A model generated the notes under the pieces. It saw only the letters and a program-made list of their open reading frames with translations. It was not told the origin of the DNA and did no database searches. A stretch of 64,000 nt of DNA from Alligator mississippiensis (lineage: Eukaryota; Chordata; Crocodylia; Alligatoridae). Positions 47,940-59,319 of this stretch are shown piece after piece. The translations under genes were made by a program, and so were the position numbers. Location of the stretch: the NCBI RefSeq assembly GCF_030867095.1, contig NC_081824.1, forward strand, positions 119,668,162 through 119,732,161. Reading direction: 5' to 3'. Position 1 is the stretch's first letter. Every line of letters begins with the position of its first letter.

Positions 47940-48858
47940 GCTGGGTATAGACATTTGGTGAGGTTAGATTGCATTAAAAATGGCCACCCAATTTAACTTA
48001 GTTTACTCAGGTGCGATCTTACACTAGTTAAATTGATCTAAGGGTGAACTGTACAGAAGTTCAGGACTGTTAGATTGATTTAAAAATGGCCAACTTGATC
48101 TAAGTTAACCCTACCATTGAGGTACATCTAACTGAGGTTGGGTCGGTCATTTTTAATATGATCCAAGTGTCCTGAATTTCTCTACAGTTCCTAGCACAGC
48201 CCCAAGGCTGGGAAAGCCCAGCCACTGGCCCCAGCCCCAGGGCTGCACTTTTCTTACCTTTTCCTTGGCACCAGGCTATTTTGGGGGCTTTGGCCCTTCC
48301 CCTGACCCCCAAGCAGACAAGATACCCTCCACCTGGATCAGTCAGCACCCCCCACCCACTGGCTGACCGTGCCAGACCCCCCATCCTGCAAGCCATTCCT
48401 GGTGCCAGTTTTGCTGGCATTCGCCAGTGCTGGGAGCTCAGGAGGTAAATCAAAATGGAGGGAGGGGAAGGCTAGATGGGGCGGGTTGGTTTGCTGGGGG
48501 TTGGGAGTTGTACATCTGGGGTTCAGGGAGGATCAGGAGGCTAAAAATAGTCCATGGTCCTGAGCGGTGAGGGAGAGAGCCCCCCATCCTCTCCAGCCTC
48601 TCTGCAGACCCTGCAAGCCCCCCAATCCTGCCAAACCTGCCCAGACCCCCATAACCCTCCAAGGATGCTAGTGACCCTTCTAATCCCCCCTGTTGATCCT
48701 ATTAACACCACCACAATCCTCCAATCTCCTCTGCAGACCCTGTTAGCCTCTCAAATCCTCCAACTTCCCTGCTAGCCTCCCATCACAAGTTATTGCAGTT
48801 CAGGTGGCCATTTTTAACTCAATCTAACCTCCTCAAATATCTTATGTACCCTTAGTTC
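47940..48858. mobile_element. ~0.9-kb DNA transposon relic with ~50-bp inverted ends
   Basis: The left end (CTGGGTATAGACATTTGGTG ... GAGGTTAGATTG ... TTAAAAATGGCCACC) matches the reverse complement of the right end (GGTGGCCATTTTTAA ... CAATCTAACCTCC ... ATGTACCCTTAG) over about 50 bp. Extra inverted segments with AAAAATGGCCA occur inside near 48083. Flanks CCATCAGG and TCTTCAGG hint at a target duplication. The GC-rich core shares sequence with 39180-39621. No transposase found. Confidence 0.75.
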
Positions 48859-50084
48859 TTCAGGAAAATCATTGCACCCCTGATCTGTCAAACTGTCCCC
48901 TCCCCCAGCACAAACTTTTTCCATTTATACCAGTCCCAGATTCCACAATCCAAAGCAATAGGTACACAAATACCTATCTGGTCAATCACTGAATGGTGTT
49001 TGCTTACCCAGTTGTCACCTGAATTCAATGAAACACACAAATACCTGCTTCTGTGATAACAAGCCATTAATTTACTCTTTGTGTACAATGTACCTACCAC
49101 CCTGAAGAACTTTGGGCAGGAATTTGGCCCTTCTCTACACAAATTACCAGTAAATATTTATCAAACAATTATTTATGCCAGGTCATCTGGATATTTTGCT
49201 AATAAAGTAATTTCTTGTGACTGCAGAAAAGATTTCCTGTAGTAAAAGTCTTCCATGAATATTAAAGCATCTCCATCTTTTAAGGTATGTTTAAAAAAAT
49301 CTCATCCGTTTCTTAGAATTAAATGATCAGCTATCCAAAAAGGAAAAAAATAAATAAAACCACTTCAGTACCATAATCTTAGTCTGGAATGATTTTTAAT
49401 TCCTGCAATCAATATCTTTCCCTTTCTTGCACATGAGTATGGTTTTTTCTCTCCTTCAAGCATTTGATCTTGCCTCCTGTCAGTCAAGTACTGCATTCTC
49501 AAATGTTCATTCATAAATCTGAGTTTTTCTTTACAGTACTGCAGTTTCAGGGTGTGTCAGTTCAGATCTTTGATCACAACCTCCAGCCTGCTCTGTGTTT
49601 TTTTCCAAGCAACACAAAGACATCACCATCACTTTGCTCCAAAATATGTCATGACGATGCAAACTACAGCAAAGGTCACTTGCCTGGCTTTCAGGTCTAC
49701 AGTCAGAAAACCCAAATGCATGGCTGTCCTCTGACCCACTTCTTTCTTCCCTATGTTCTATTTTAATCCATTTCCCCCACCCCCAAGCCAGTCAGTTGCT
49801 TATCCAAATGTCTCTCACCACTTCCTCTTTAAACTGCCTGGGCCAGGGACTGCTGACCTTAGAGCAGAACTTCATTCACGGGTCTTTGTCTGAAACTCTT
49901 GTTTCATCTCCAGCTAAAAGGTCTTGTCTTAAAGCGCCTGTCATTAGTTTCACTTACACCCACATCACAGACAGCCCGTTCCTTAGGAGTCAACTTCACC
50001 GGCTGTTCTTTTCTTCCCTCTTTCCCCATGCAGTACTATTTGCCTCCCTCTTCTTCATGTAGTTATCTTCACACCTGTTAGGGA
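48859..50084. other. Intergenic, no gene seen
   Basis: No gene recognisable; short open frames only. Confidence 0.5.
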
Positions 50085-50345
50085 AATGCAGGAATAATAT
50101 CCCCATTACAAAGGGAATGGAGCAACAGAGGGAAACAAAACCAAAATCCGCTAAAGGTGGATCTACTAATTCAACTAAATCCACTGATTTAGCAGCAGGA
50201 GAGAGGGGCCTACATTCATTTGTGGATCTTGCCCTAAATGATTGGCCCAAGATTACCCAAAAGCCAGGATTGAAAATAATCCCTGCAAAACCCTAGGTGA
50301 GAACCCTAACTGTTAAGCCATACTTCTACCTTCTCTTCACCTCCA
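50085..50345 (+). mobile_element. MIR SINE, interrupted
   Basis: MIR landmarks AATAATATCCCCATTACAAA, GATTGGCCCAAGATTACCCA and CCTAACTGTTAAGCCATACT occur in order. About 80 bp at 50150-50235 does not fit MIR and may be an insertion. Confidence 0.65.
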
Positions 50346-50910
50346 AAAGTTACATAGCCACGGGGCTGATCAGAAAGCACATTTAGGAATTCCTAGTCAA
50401 GAGATTCCCACAGATCTGAACTGGAACCCAAACCAACCAGGGCCCCAAGTCAGCACAGTTCATCATGGCATACTGGAGTGGGGAGGAAGAGGAGTGCCTT
50501 TAAATATGCCCTCTGCAAAATATCTGGCATGTATATATATATATATATTTTTTTTTATTATTATTTTTTTACTGGGGATGATTCTCTCCCCAGTGCCTCT
50601 TTTAGCTGCTTTTGCTCCTCCACAGCCGTGCCCAGCCTCCTTACTTCTGCTTGGAGAATATGATTTTACTTTTCAATCTCATGCAGTTCACACAGGCCTA
50701 GCTCTGTCTTGCCATCACTTCACTCTGATATATACTTCTTTTCCCACTCTCACAACCTCTGGTAGTTCAGAATTTGAAAACATAATCATTGTGAAATTTT
50801 ATATATCAAGTTATTAAGGAAAAAATGAAAGCACATCCTTCCCTCCCACCCAGCACTCTGCTTATTGTATCTCTCCAATTCCATATTTTGCTGTGAACTG
50901 ATTTGGTTTC

Positions 50911-50978
50911 ATAGCTTAGAATGAACAAGCTATACTGGCTTTATATAGCTTAGGATGAACAAGCTATACTGGCTTTAT
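50911..50978. repeat. Tandem duplication of 34 bp
   Basis: Two adjacent copies (50911-50944, 50945-50978) of a unit beginning ATAGCTTAGAATGAACAAGC differ at one base. A recent slippage or repair event. Confidence 0.9.
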
Positions 50979-51706
50979 ATAGGTACTTGAGCCCTCATGA
51001 ATCAGAAACATTTTGTGGCTAATCTTTTCCTCCAATGCTACATAGTTTACTCATATAAAGTACTGTCTATTGAACAATTTGTGAAGCACGGTTATATAAC
51101 ATTTGCCATCAGCTTGCATTCCAGGCTGCAGTTAATTTGAACAAGACATTGTGACAGAAAAAAAATGCTTTTGGCTGCCTGGGAAGCGAGACATTCTCCT
51201 ACTTGTTGTTTTTACTGCCTGGGTGGAGACAAGATACAGTCAGCTGTAAAATTAAAGATAAGGATATGGCTTTCTGGCATTGCTGTCTTTCAAAACATCT
51301 TTGCTTCTTCTGGCATCAGTCGGGAATGGGGAGGTGTTTTTCCAGGAGGTTATTTAAAGAATGCTAGTTTCATAACTACAGTAAGTATATAGTGAATCCG
51401 AGTGATTGCCAACCAAGCCCGTGCATCTTGATTAGTTTACACGAGTATCTCTTTTCTGCATAACTGTATCCTCACTGCTTTTACACTCACCCACAGATTG
51501 CATGCATCTGGGGGCATTCCCAGGTTTCTTTGTGTCGAGATGCTCTGGGTTTGTTTTCATAATTTAATTACAGGAGATCTTGTCAGTCCTGCAAGAGGAA
51601 CTGTGGGAAATATTGGAGGTATCAGCACTCAGGTGATTTATCTCCCTGCAATCTGGGCATGCTCCGACCCAAGTTTAAAAAAGTGCCAAGGTTTCTTTGT
51701 TATTAT
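50979..51706. other. Intergenic, no gene seen
   Basis: No gene or repeat recognised. Confidence 0.5.
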
Positions 51707-51820
51707 AGAGATGTAAGGCAGGAAAGAACTTCAAGAGGTTACCTAGTCCAACAGAGGATCAAAGCTGCAACTTTGATGTTAATAGCACCACGCTCTGACA
51801 AACTGAGCTAACCACCAACA
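51707..51820 (-). mobile_element. tRNA-Ile-like SINE with CR1-like tail
   Basis: Read on the - strand, 51745-51817 resembles a tRNA: TTAGCTCAGTTTGTCAGAGC (D arm, A box), GTGGTGCTATTAACATCA (anticodon arm), then GCAGCTTTGATCCTC (T arm, B box). The D and anticodon arms follow tRNA-Ile(AAU), from memory TAGCTCAGTTGGTTAGAGCG then TGGTGCTAATAACGCCA. The acceptor ends no longer pair. The tail (GAAGTTCTTTCCTGCCTTAC) looks like a CR1 3' end. A tRNA-Ile head with a CR1 tail is the build of a CR1-mobilised SINE; similar elements are known in songbirds. A pseudo-tRNA next to a CR1 scrap is the alternative. Confidence 0.55.
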
Positions 51821-51890
51821 CCCTATTCAGGTAAGCTAAAAGTACCTACAAACCAGGGTCAGAAATTTGTATGAAGATAGCAAAGAGGCA

Positions 51891-51945
51891 AAGAGTTGCC
51901 TAGGTAGGCAACTCTTACCTAGGGCTAAAACCCAGGTAAGAGTTG
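51891..51945. repeat. Overlapping palindromes
   Basis: AAGAGTTGCCTA (51891-51902) and TAGGCAACTCTT (51905-51916) are perfectly inverted around GG. ACTCTTACCTAGG and CCCAGGTAAGAGT (51911-51945) form a second hairpin sharing the same arm, so the two structures are mutually exclusive. Confidence 0.8.
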
Positions 51946-53954
51946 GAGTTAAATGTTGAGTGAAGACCCACTCAATTGGCTGTCAAAAGTATTTTTCCTT
52001 GAAAAGCCAGAAAACAAATTGGCATTTTTCCAATAAAAATATTTACATTATATCTCTTTTCTGAAACAGTGTTGCAGGCTCCTACATCACTTGGCTGCTT
52101 TAAAAATTTTTCCATGATTGCCTATCATCACAGCCCTCTCAACTGATACAGAGAATTCTAAATGTATACGTCTTAGTACTTTTTAAAAATAAATTGTAGG
52201 ACACTCCAATAAGCTTCAGAAGATAATCACAATAAATCTCCCTCCCTCAATGTCCTTTCTTGTTACTTCAGCGCACATTTAATCAGGAGCTTTCAGATGC
52301 ATTACTGATATAAGAGCTTATAATGGAGAAGTCCACTAAAATTGAATCATTGACTACTTTTAAAGTGTAGATAACAAACATAAAATTGAATCACTGACCA
52401 TTTATTCTTACCTACATATTTACCTCCTCTATTTTTCCTGTGATCTCTCAGCGTAATCTTGTGGGTAGAGGAGACTGCAGCAGCCTGCTGGTCCCCTTCA
52501 TTATCTTTTCAAGGGAAAGAGTGGGATGGAAAAAGCCAAACTCGATAGTTATTTTGCAGGTGTTATACATTTGTATAAGGTATTCAAACAACCTAGCAAT
52601 CAACAGTGTATGAATATAGACTGTATAGATCACTTCAAGTTCTGACCTGCTCAAAAAAAAAATGGTTCACACTTCTTTCTAAGAATAAGCCAAAGGAATA
52701 GTTTACTTCATCCAAACCCATGAGACATGGATTACTTCTTCAAGATATTTATTTATGGACTGCAATGCTCTCAGCTTGAAGAATGAAAATAGCCCAGTCA
52801 GTGTCAGTTTTGACCCTGACTGGTTTCACTTTCAAGTTGTAATGCTCTAAAACCAATGCTGCATAGTATCTGGCTTGTCTGATCTACCGAGAAGTGTTTT
52901 CTTTTTGTCAGCACACACAGAAACACATTTCCCACCCACCTCACCCCCCTTTATTTCCAATGTTAAACTATATAGCAGAAGTATTTCTTTTGGCCTGAAG
53001 TTTTGTCAAAACTTAAATTCAGAGCTCAGTTTGACATGGCAATATCTTTTGCAGTGGTTTGCCAGACAGCAAAGCCAATGACCAGCAGGTTCCAGTTTTC
53101 TTTTAAACCAGGCCCAAGGGCATTCATCATCATCTGGCAACCAGACTGGCGGTTCTTTGCCAGTGCTATTGCCACTTCTTCATTCCTCTTGCTCAGGAGG
53201 GAAGCAGCATTCCCTTGGACATGTTGAACTGTTATGGAGGTGGTTTTGTTAAGGCTGCCATGTCATGAAAATTGTGTCTTTGTCTGGGAAAGAAGAATAG
53301 CTCATTGTGTGTGCAGCACGTAATCTTTGCTAGACATCCATTAAAATCTGGTGGGAGAAGTTATGAGGCAGCTGGTTTAGCAATACAAGTCTTATGAGGT
53401 TTCGCAGCAGCTTTTCATTTGAAAACCTTACTTCTACAGGTATTCTTGTGGGAACAACCAACAGCACTAAACACAGGAAGTATTTACAGCTAAAAATACA
53501 GAATAACCAGGGGTATCATGTGTGGTTGAGTAAGGGGAAGTTGTTGACCTTAATGTGCCCCAAGTTCTAGCTGAGCAATTCTGAATCAGTGTCTGTGTGC
53601 ATTTTCTTTACCATTTGTCCCCAAGGAATGTAAGTGTCATAACTCATGAGTACTGAGAGAAATCTTGTACTCTGATGGGAATCTGCAGCTATTACATCAG
53701 CTGTATCCTGAATAACAAAAAACCCACAAGGCTGTAATATACAGTTGCTATGACATACTGATTCACTTATTAAACATGTTATTAAATAAATGAAATGAGA
53801 GGGTAGGCAAAGTCTTACATGTAGACAAGAAACAAAAGCTTTAAAAAGCCACTGTTTTAAACTACAAAATGTTTGGGCAGAATAATATCCTATAAAGAGA
53901 TAGGTTGGTTGACAGGAAAGAGGAAGGTGGTACCAACAAATTCAGGTATTGGAT
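51946..53954. other. Intergenic, no gene seen
   Basis: No gene recognisable. AAAATTGAATCA followed by TTGACTA or CTGACCA occurs twice (about 52337 and 52381). Confidence 0.5.
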
Positions 53955-55080
53955 TAATGGCACATTAGCTTCTGTGTAGTAGTGCATGTGTAGACACTGG
54001 GCAGGAGGGGGCTACTGGGAGTGGGGAGGGAAAGCTGTCCTCAGCTCCAGCACTGCTCAGCAACTGACTCCCTCCAGCACCAAGATGGGGGAGCTCTCTG
54101 CCCCCAGTATCTACCCCCATCCCATCAGCCCTGCTGCTGCCCATGCAGCACATGCCCCAGTTGGCTTCTGCTCCCCACCCATGGTTGGTGAGAGTCAGGA
54201 GCTGAGCAACACCAGGTCTGGGGGGAGGCACAGGGGGAGAAAAGCAGTGCTGGCACTGGGGGGGGAAATACAGGGGGAAGCAGTGCCAGAACTGGAGGGA
54301 GATGCAGGGAGCAAGCAGCACCAAGAACCGGCGCTGCTTCTGCCTCGCATCTCCCCCCTGGCCCTTGGTATTGCTTCCCCCTTGCATCTCCCCTCCCCCT
54401 TGGTCCCAATGCTGCTTCCCGCTCATGTCTCCTGCCCCTGGGTTCTGGCACTGCTTCCCCCTCGCGTCTCACCCCCAGTCCCAGGTGCTCCTTAGCCCTA
54501 CACTCGGGCATGGGGCATTACTCGGGCATGGGGCACACTCAGCTAGCACTGCCGATGTGGGCTGCAATCCTGAACTCCACAAGGCTGGGAGCTCCCAGAC
54601 AGCTTCCCCCCTGGTCCCCAGAATCCAGGCCTGACTCCCATGTGCCCCTGCCAGCCAAGGGCTGGCTCCTGGGGGAGCCTGGAGTTTGCCCTGGTTGTTG
54701 CAAGGGGGCAGAGCAGGGCAGCGGGGCAGGAGCAGCCCTGGACTGACAGATTAATTCTACTGCACATTAGCAGGTCACAGCAAAAACCATGCTAATGCTC
54801 TAGTTAAGAATCAGTCTACTGTGCAGTAAGTCTCATGGAAAGACCATCTGCCATTGCTACTGCTCTTTAGCCTGGCTACTGCACATTTATTTAGTACAGT
54901 ACCTCATATTAGAGGGACTAAACTTAATGCACAGTAGCAACGGCACATTAATGCACGTGTCTTTACTGCTACAGGGGCATGTGTAGGTGTGCACCCAGGA
55001 GTGCTTTAATAAGCCTGAATTTTCTTTGCAGAGAATTCAGGTACATTAATTGTACATGCAGATGCACCCACATTGCACGT
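53955..55080. mobile_element. Cluster of MITE-like repeats with GC-rich core
   Basis: The ends read AATGGCACATTAGCTTCTGT and TAGTGCATGTGTAGACACTG on the left. To the right are ACTGCACATTAGCAGGTCAC, GCATGTGTAGGTGTGCACCC and ACATGCAGATGCACCCAC. These ACATTA/GTGTAGATGCACC phrases match the termini of the other MITEs. The inner part (54000-54730) is low-complexity GC-rich and opens frames up to 169 codons with no recognisable domain. Internal borders are unclear. Confidence 0.45.
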
Positions 55081-55129
55081 AAGTTTAAGTTCCATGGGGT
55101 GTTTAAGTCCCACATTTAATAAATAGGCA

Positions 55130-55245
55130 GGCAAGGTTCTTTAAATAGATGTGATATCTTTTATTAGACTGAGTAGTTGGAAAACATTTCTTGGCAAGCT
55201 TTTGGGCGCAGTCACCCTTCTTCAGGCATGGGGAATGTCTGCTGT
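55130..55245 (-). mobile_element. Penelope-like terminal fragment (CTGAAGAAGGG family)
   Basis: Second copy of the block at 6751-6885: GATATCTTTTATTAGACTGA, GGCAAGCTTTTGGGC, CACCCTTCTTCAGGCATGG. On the - strand it reads CCTGAAGAAGGGTGACTGCG, CCC, AAAAGCTTGCC, with GGG/CCC able to pair. Confidence 0.5.
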
Positions 55246-56389
55246 TTACGGGTAGTAAATGAAAGACATCATCATCTGATGCTTGGTTGGTGGCTCTTGC
55301 AAAAGAAGTTGAAAATTAAAGGCAGTTTCCAAGTAAACACATGCCCATATGTTAAGATAAAGATGCTATGAATCACAGCTTATTGCAAGTGTCATAATCT
55401 TCTGCAGTTTTACCCAGGATTGACTAGGCTGGGTCCCAGAACCTTCTTTATATCCGGAGAAGAAATGTCTCATTTTCCTGTCAGAGTAACTTGTAACAAT
55501 GTATTTTCTCCATATTTGCATAAGTCACGGTCCTGTAATTAGAAGTAACTGACAAAGAGGAACGTCTTGACATTCCTATTCATTTTCTAGTAATGAACTA
55601 TTTGGGTTTACTGGTAGTCGGCATAAAGGGACCAACTATTAATAACATAATCACTATTCTGCATGAGAAAGGTCTCCAGGGTATTCAAGTGTAACTCCTT
55701 ATTTGCGTCAACTGAAATATACACTGATTTTTATCGCCATGACATTTAAGCAAGAGAAAAGTTTCACCCATTTTTGTAAAGTTTTGCAATTTAATTTACA
55801 ATTGCCAGTTTCAGATCCTGCACTCAGAAAGAAAGGTCTCCTTTTTACCAAAAGACTGAGATGAAGGCACAAGTTTGACCAAGCTGAACTTCAGCATACA
55901 GTAAAGTCATTCAACGCACCATCAGCTGACCTAGTGGTTTCATTTTTAATGCATTATCTGTGCGTCTTCTAAATTCACATTGCATTTTCATACTGTGCTG
56001 GCTCCCATCCAAAAAGGTGAAACAAAAGCACATTCCCTGGTCTTGAGCTGTCAGCAGGAGGTGACACATGACCCAGAAGATTGTTGTCATGGGTGGTCAT
56101 GTACATTAACTGCTCACTGAAGATCAGCTGTTTCGTTGGACCATCGCTATCCCAGACTCATTTCTTTCCCTTCATCCCTTGAAAGGCTTCTCAGTCCCTG
56201 GGTGCTGTAGCAATTGTCACCAGTCACTTACCAACAAGCCAATTGTTGGCTGGGAGAAGCTTAAAAAGCTTATGGGTTCCACAATATTTTTCAACTTAAG
56301 GAAGTGCTTTAAAATGGATAAAATTGTTAAACTTGCCTTTGAAACTTGTGATAAAAGGTGCAAACCACAGTCAGAGTAAAGCAGTGAAA
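55246..56389. other. Intergenic, no gene seen
   Basis: No gene or repeat recognised before the CR1 insertion. Confidence 0.5.
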
Positions 56390-58318
56390 ACTGAATGGTA
56401 AGAGAATTAGCACATAAAAAGTGGAAACAGGGTGAGATCACTAAAGATGAATATACCTCCTCTGCTTGTGCTTGTAGGGAGGCAGTTAGGTGGGCCAAAG
56501 CTACCATGGAGCTGAGGATGGCAACCCAAGTAAAAGACAACAAGAAATTGTTTTTTAGATATATAGGGAGTAAAAGGAAGGCCCAGGGAGGAATAGGACC
56601 CCTGCTAAATGGGCAGAAACAATTGGTGACAGATAGGGGGGACAAGGCTGAACTCCTCAACGAGTTCTTTGCCTCAGTGTTCCTAAGTGAGGGGCACGAC
56701 AAGTCTCTCACTGGGGTTGTAGAGAGGCAGCAGCAAGGCACCAGACTTCCATACGTAGATCCTGAGGTGGTGCAGAGTCATTTGGAAGAACTGGATGCCT
56801 TTAAATCGGCAGGCCCGGATGGGCTCCATCCGAGGGTGCTGAAGGCACTGGCCGACATCATTGCAGAGCCACTGGCAAGAATATTTGAACGCTCGTGGCG
56901 CACGGGCCAAGTCCTGGAGGACTGGAAAAGGGCTAACGTGGTCCCCATTTTCAAAAAGGGGAGGAAGGAGGACCCGGGCAACTATAGGCCAGTCAGTCTC
57001 ACCTCCATCCTTGGTAAAGTCTTTGAAAAAATTATCAAGGCTCACATTTGTGAGAGCCCGGCAGGGCAAATTATGCTGAGGGGAAACCAGCACGGGTTTG
57101 TGCTGGGCAGATCGTGCCTGACCAATCTAGTCTCTTTCTATGACCAGGTTACAAAACGCCTGGACACACGAGGAGGGGTGGATGTCATATACTTAGACTT
57201 CAGGAAGGCCTTCGATACGGTATCCCACCCCATACTGGTGAACAAGTTAAGAGGCTGTGATGTGGATGACTGCACAGTCCGGTGGGTGGCAAATTGGCTA
57301 GAGGGTCGCACCCAAAGAGTCGTGGTGGATGGGTCGGTCTCGACCTGGAAGGTTGTGGGCAGTGGGGTCCCGCAGGGCTCGGTCCTTGGACCGATACTCT
57401 TTAATGTCTTCATCAGCGACTTGGACGAGGGAGTCAAATGTACTCTGTCCAAGTTTGCAGATGACACAAAGCTATGGGGAGAAGTGGACACGCCAGAGGG
57501 CAGGGAACAGCTGCAGGCAGACCTGGATAGGTTGGACAAGTGGGCAGAAAACAACAGGATGCAGTTCAACAAGGAGAAATGCAAAGTGCTGCACCTAGGG
57601 AGGAAAAATGAACAGCACACCTACAGCCTAGGGAATGACCTGCTGGGTGGCACAGAGGTGGAAAGGGATCTTGGAGTCCTAGTGGACTCCAAGATGAACC
57701 AATGGCACTTTATCGTGCATCAGCAGATGCATGACGAATAGGTCCAGGGAGGTGATACTTCCCCTCTATCGGGAGCTGGTCAGACCGCAGTTGGAGTACT
57801 GCGTGCAATTCTGGGCGCCACACTTCAAGAAGGATGCGGATAACCTGGAGAGGGTCCAGAGAAGGGCAACTCGTATGGTCAAGGGCCTGCAGACCAAGCC
57901 CTACAAGGAGAGACTAGAGAAACTGGACCTTTTCAGCCTCCGCAAGAGAAGGTTGAGAGGTGACCTTGTGGCTGCCTTTAAGTTCATCAGGGGGGCACAG
58001 AAGGGAATTGGTGAGTATTTATTCACCAAGGCGCCCCCGGGGGTTACAAGAAACAATGGCCACAAGCTAGCAGAGAGCAGATTTAGATTGGACATTAGGA
58101 AGAACTTCTTCACAGTTCGAGCGGCCAAGGTCTGGAACGGGCTCCCAAGGGAGGTGGTGCTCTCCCCTACCCTGGGGGTCTTCAAGAGGAGGTTAGATGA
58201 GTATCTAGCTGGGGTCATCTAGACCCAGCACTCTTTCCTGCTTATGCAGGGGGTCGGACTCGATGATCTATTGAGGTCCCTTCTGACCCTAACATCTATG
58301 AATCTATGAATCTATAAC
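56390..58318 (+). mobile_element. CR1 LINE, 5'-truncated, young
   Basis: A CR1 non-LTR retrotransposon carrying the reverse transcriptase and C-terminal part of ORF2 and the full 3' end. The endonuclease is missing, the usual 5' truncation from incomplete target-primed reverse transcription. It ends at about 58230-58318 with the CR1 3' block (GGGTCGGACTCGATGATCTA, GAGGTCCCTTCTGACCCTA) and a tail of ATCTATGA repeats. Coding sequence is nearly intact, so it is the youngest LINE here. Confidence 0.95.
56395..58222 (+). pseudogene. CR1 ORF2 reverse transcriptase, one internal deletion/frameshift
   Basis: 56395-57741 encodes 448 aa: KDNKKLFFRYIGSKRK, LNEFFASVF, FKSAGPDGLHPRVLK, PIFKKGRKEDPGNYRPVSLT, YLDFRKAFDTVSH, SGVPQGSVLGPILFN, the catalytic FADDTKLWG (about 57452), NKEKCKVLHLG and ERDLGVLVDSKMN. 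The frame is then lost near 57697 and resumes one frame over at NRSREVILPLYRELVRPQLEYCVQFWAP and runs to stop at 58220-58222. Homology with other CR1s suggests a small deletion at the break. The palm motifs are intact, but the reading frame is broken and the endonuclease is absent, so it is not autonomous. Confidence 0.9.
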
Positions 58319-59319
58319 AGCACAATGCAATGGAAACAGATTCCGGTTCTTCAAGGCTTCATGTTTTTAAATAAGTGTAATTATGGTTTTTAAAGGGAGC
58401 AATCAGGGTGATAGAAATGTTGTAGATGAAGTAAGAACTGACTCGAACTTTTTACCCATCTTTCAAAATGAACCCAAAGTAAGTTTGTTTCATGTTTTAA
58501 GTGTTCAAGAATTTTTAAGTCATTTCTATTTTTTAATTTACTCAGCACTTTCTAGGTCATATGAAAACGGAAGAGCTAATGTACCAGAAATGTGCCCTTA
58601 AAGTCAGTAATCTAAATACCTCACTGAGAACGAGAGAAAGTTACAACTTGCTGTGGGTGAAAACCTGGCCACACTGTAGTCAATGTGACTGCTATTTTCT
58701 TCACTGTCATCAGGATTTTACACTGTGCCTGTGAAAGTGGTTTGGCTATTAGACTAGTGAGAAAAAGCTGTTAGTCATGGAAAAAGAAATCAAGGCCTTT
58801 ATAACAGACTCACATATAGAAATGGTTGGAAAAACATAAAGAAAAGCATTTTGTATCAGAAATTGTTCTTTCATCAAAATACTCTAGCAAAATTGATAGG
58901 ACTGCAAATTTTCATTTCAGAAGAAAAAAGGGAATGTTCTGACCCAATCTGAATGTTCATTTTTACATTCCATTTTTATATTACAATCTAAAGTATATGA
59001 TTTTGTCTAAGTGAAGCCACTTCAATGATCCAAAGTTATTCAGATTTTCTGGGTAAAAATGTTTAAGTGTTCAGGCTTCATATTAATTCAGAATGAAAAC
59101 ACATTTAAAAATATTTTATGAAAAGAATTTCCATTCTTCTCGGTTATTTCACAAGGCAGTTTAGAAGGCACATTTTCATCTTTTTCCTTAATAGTGTTAT
59201 TGCCTAAAAACATGCAGCAATGCAAAACACAAATATGGATAATAATATGCTTTATGAGTTAGGAGCAAAACTTTGAAATAGGAGTGACTATATCTAAGTA
59301 TGTTAATTTCTATGCAGCA
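58319..59319. other. Intergenic, no gene seen
   Basis: AT-rich sequence, no gene or clear repeat. Confidence 0.5.

Noticed and set aside
51745..51817. Functional tRNA gene
   Set aside because: Acceptor ends do not pair, the anticodon loop is changed and the T arm is diverged. A SINE head or pseudo-tRNA fits better.
53965..54767. ORFs of 110-169 codons on both strands
   Set aside because: Low-complexity GC-rich MITE core; peptide repeats such as PRISPLALG/PPCISPP reflect DNA repetition.
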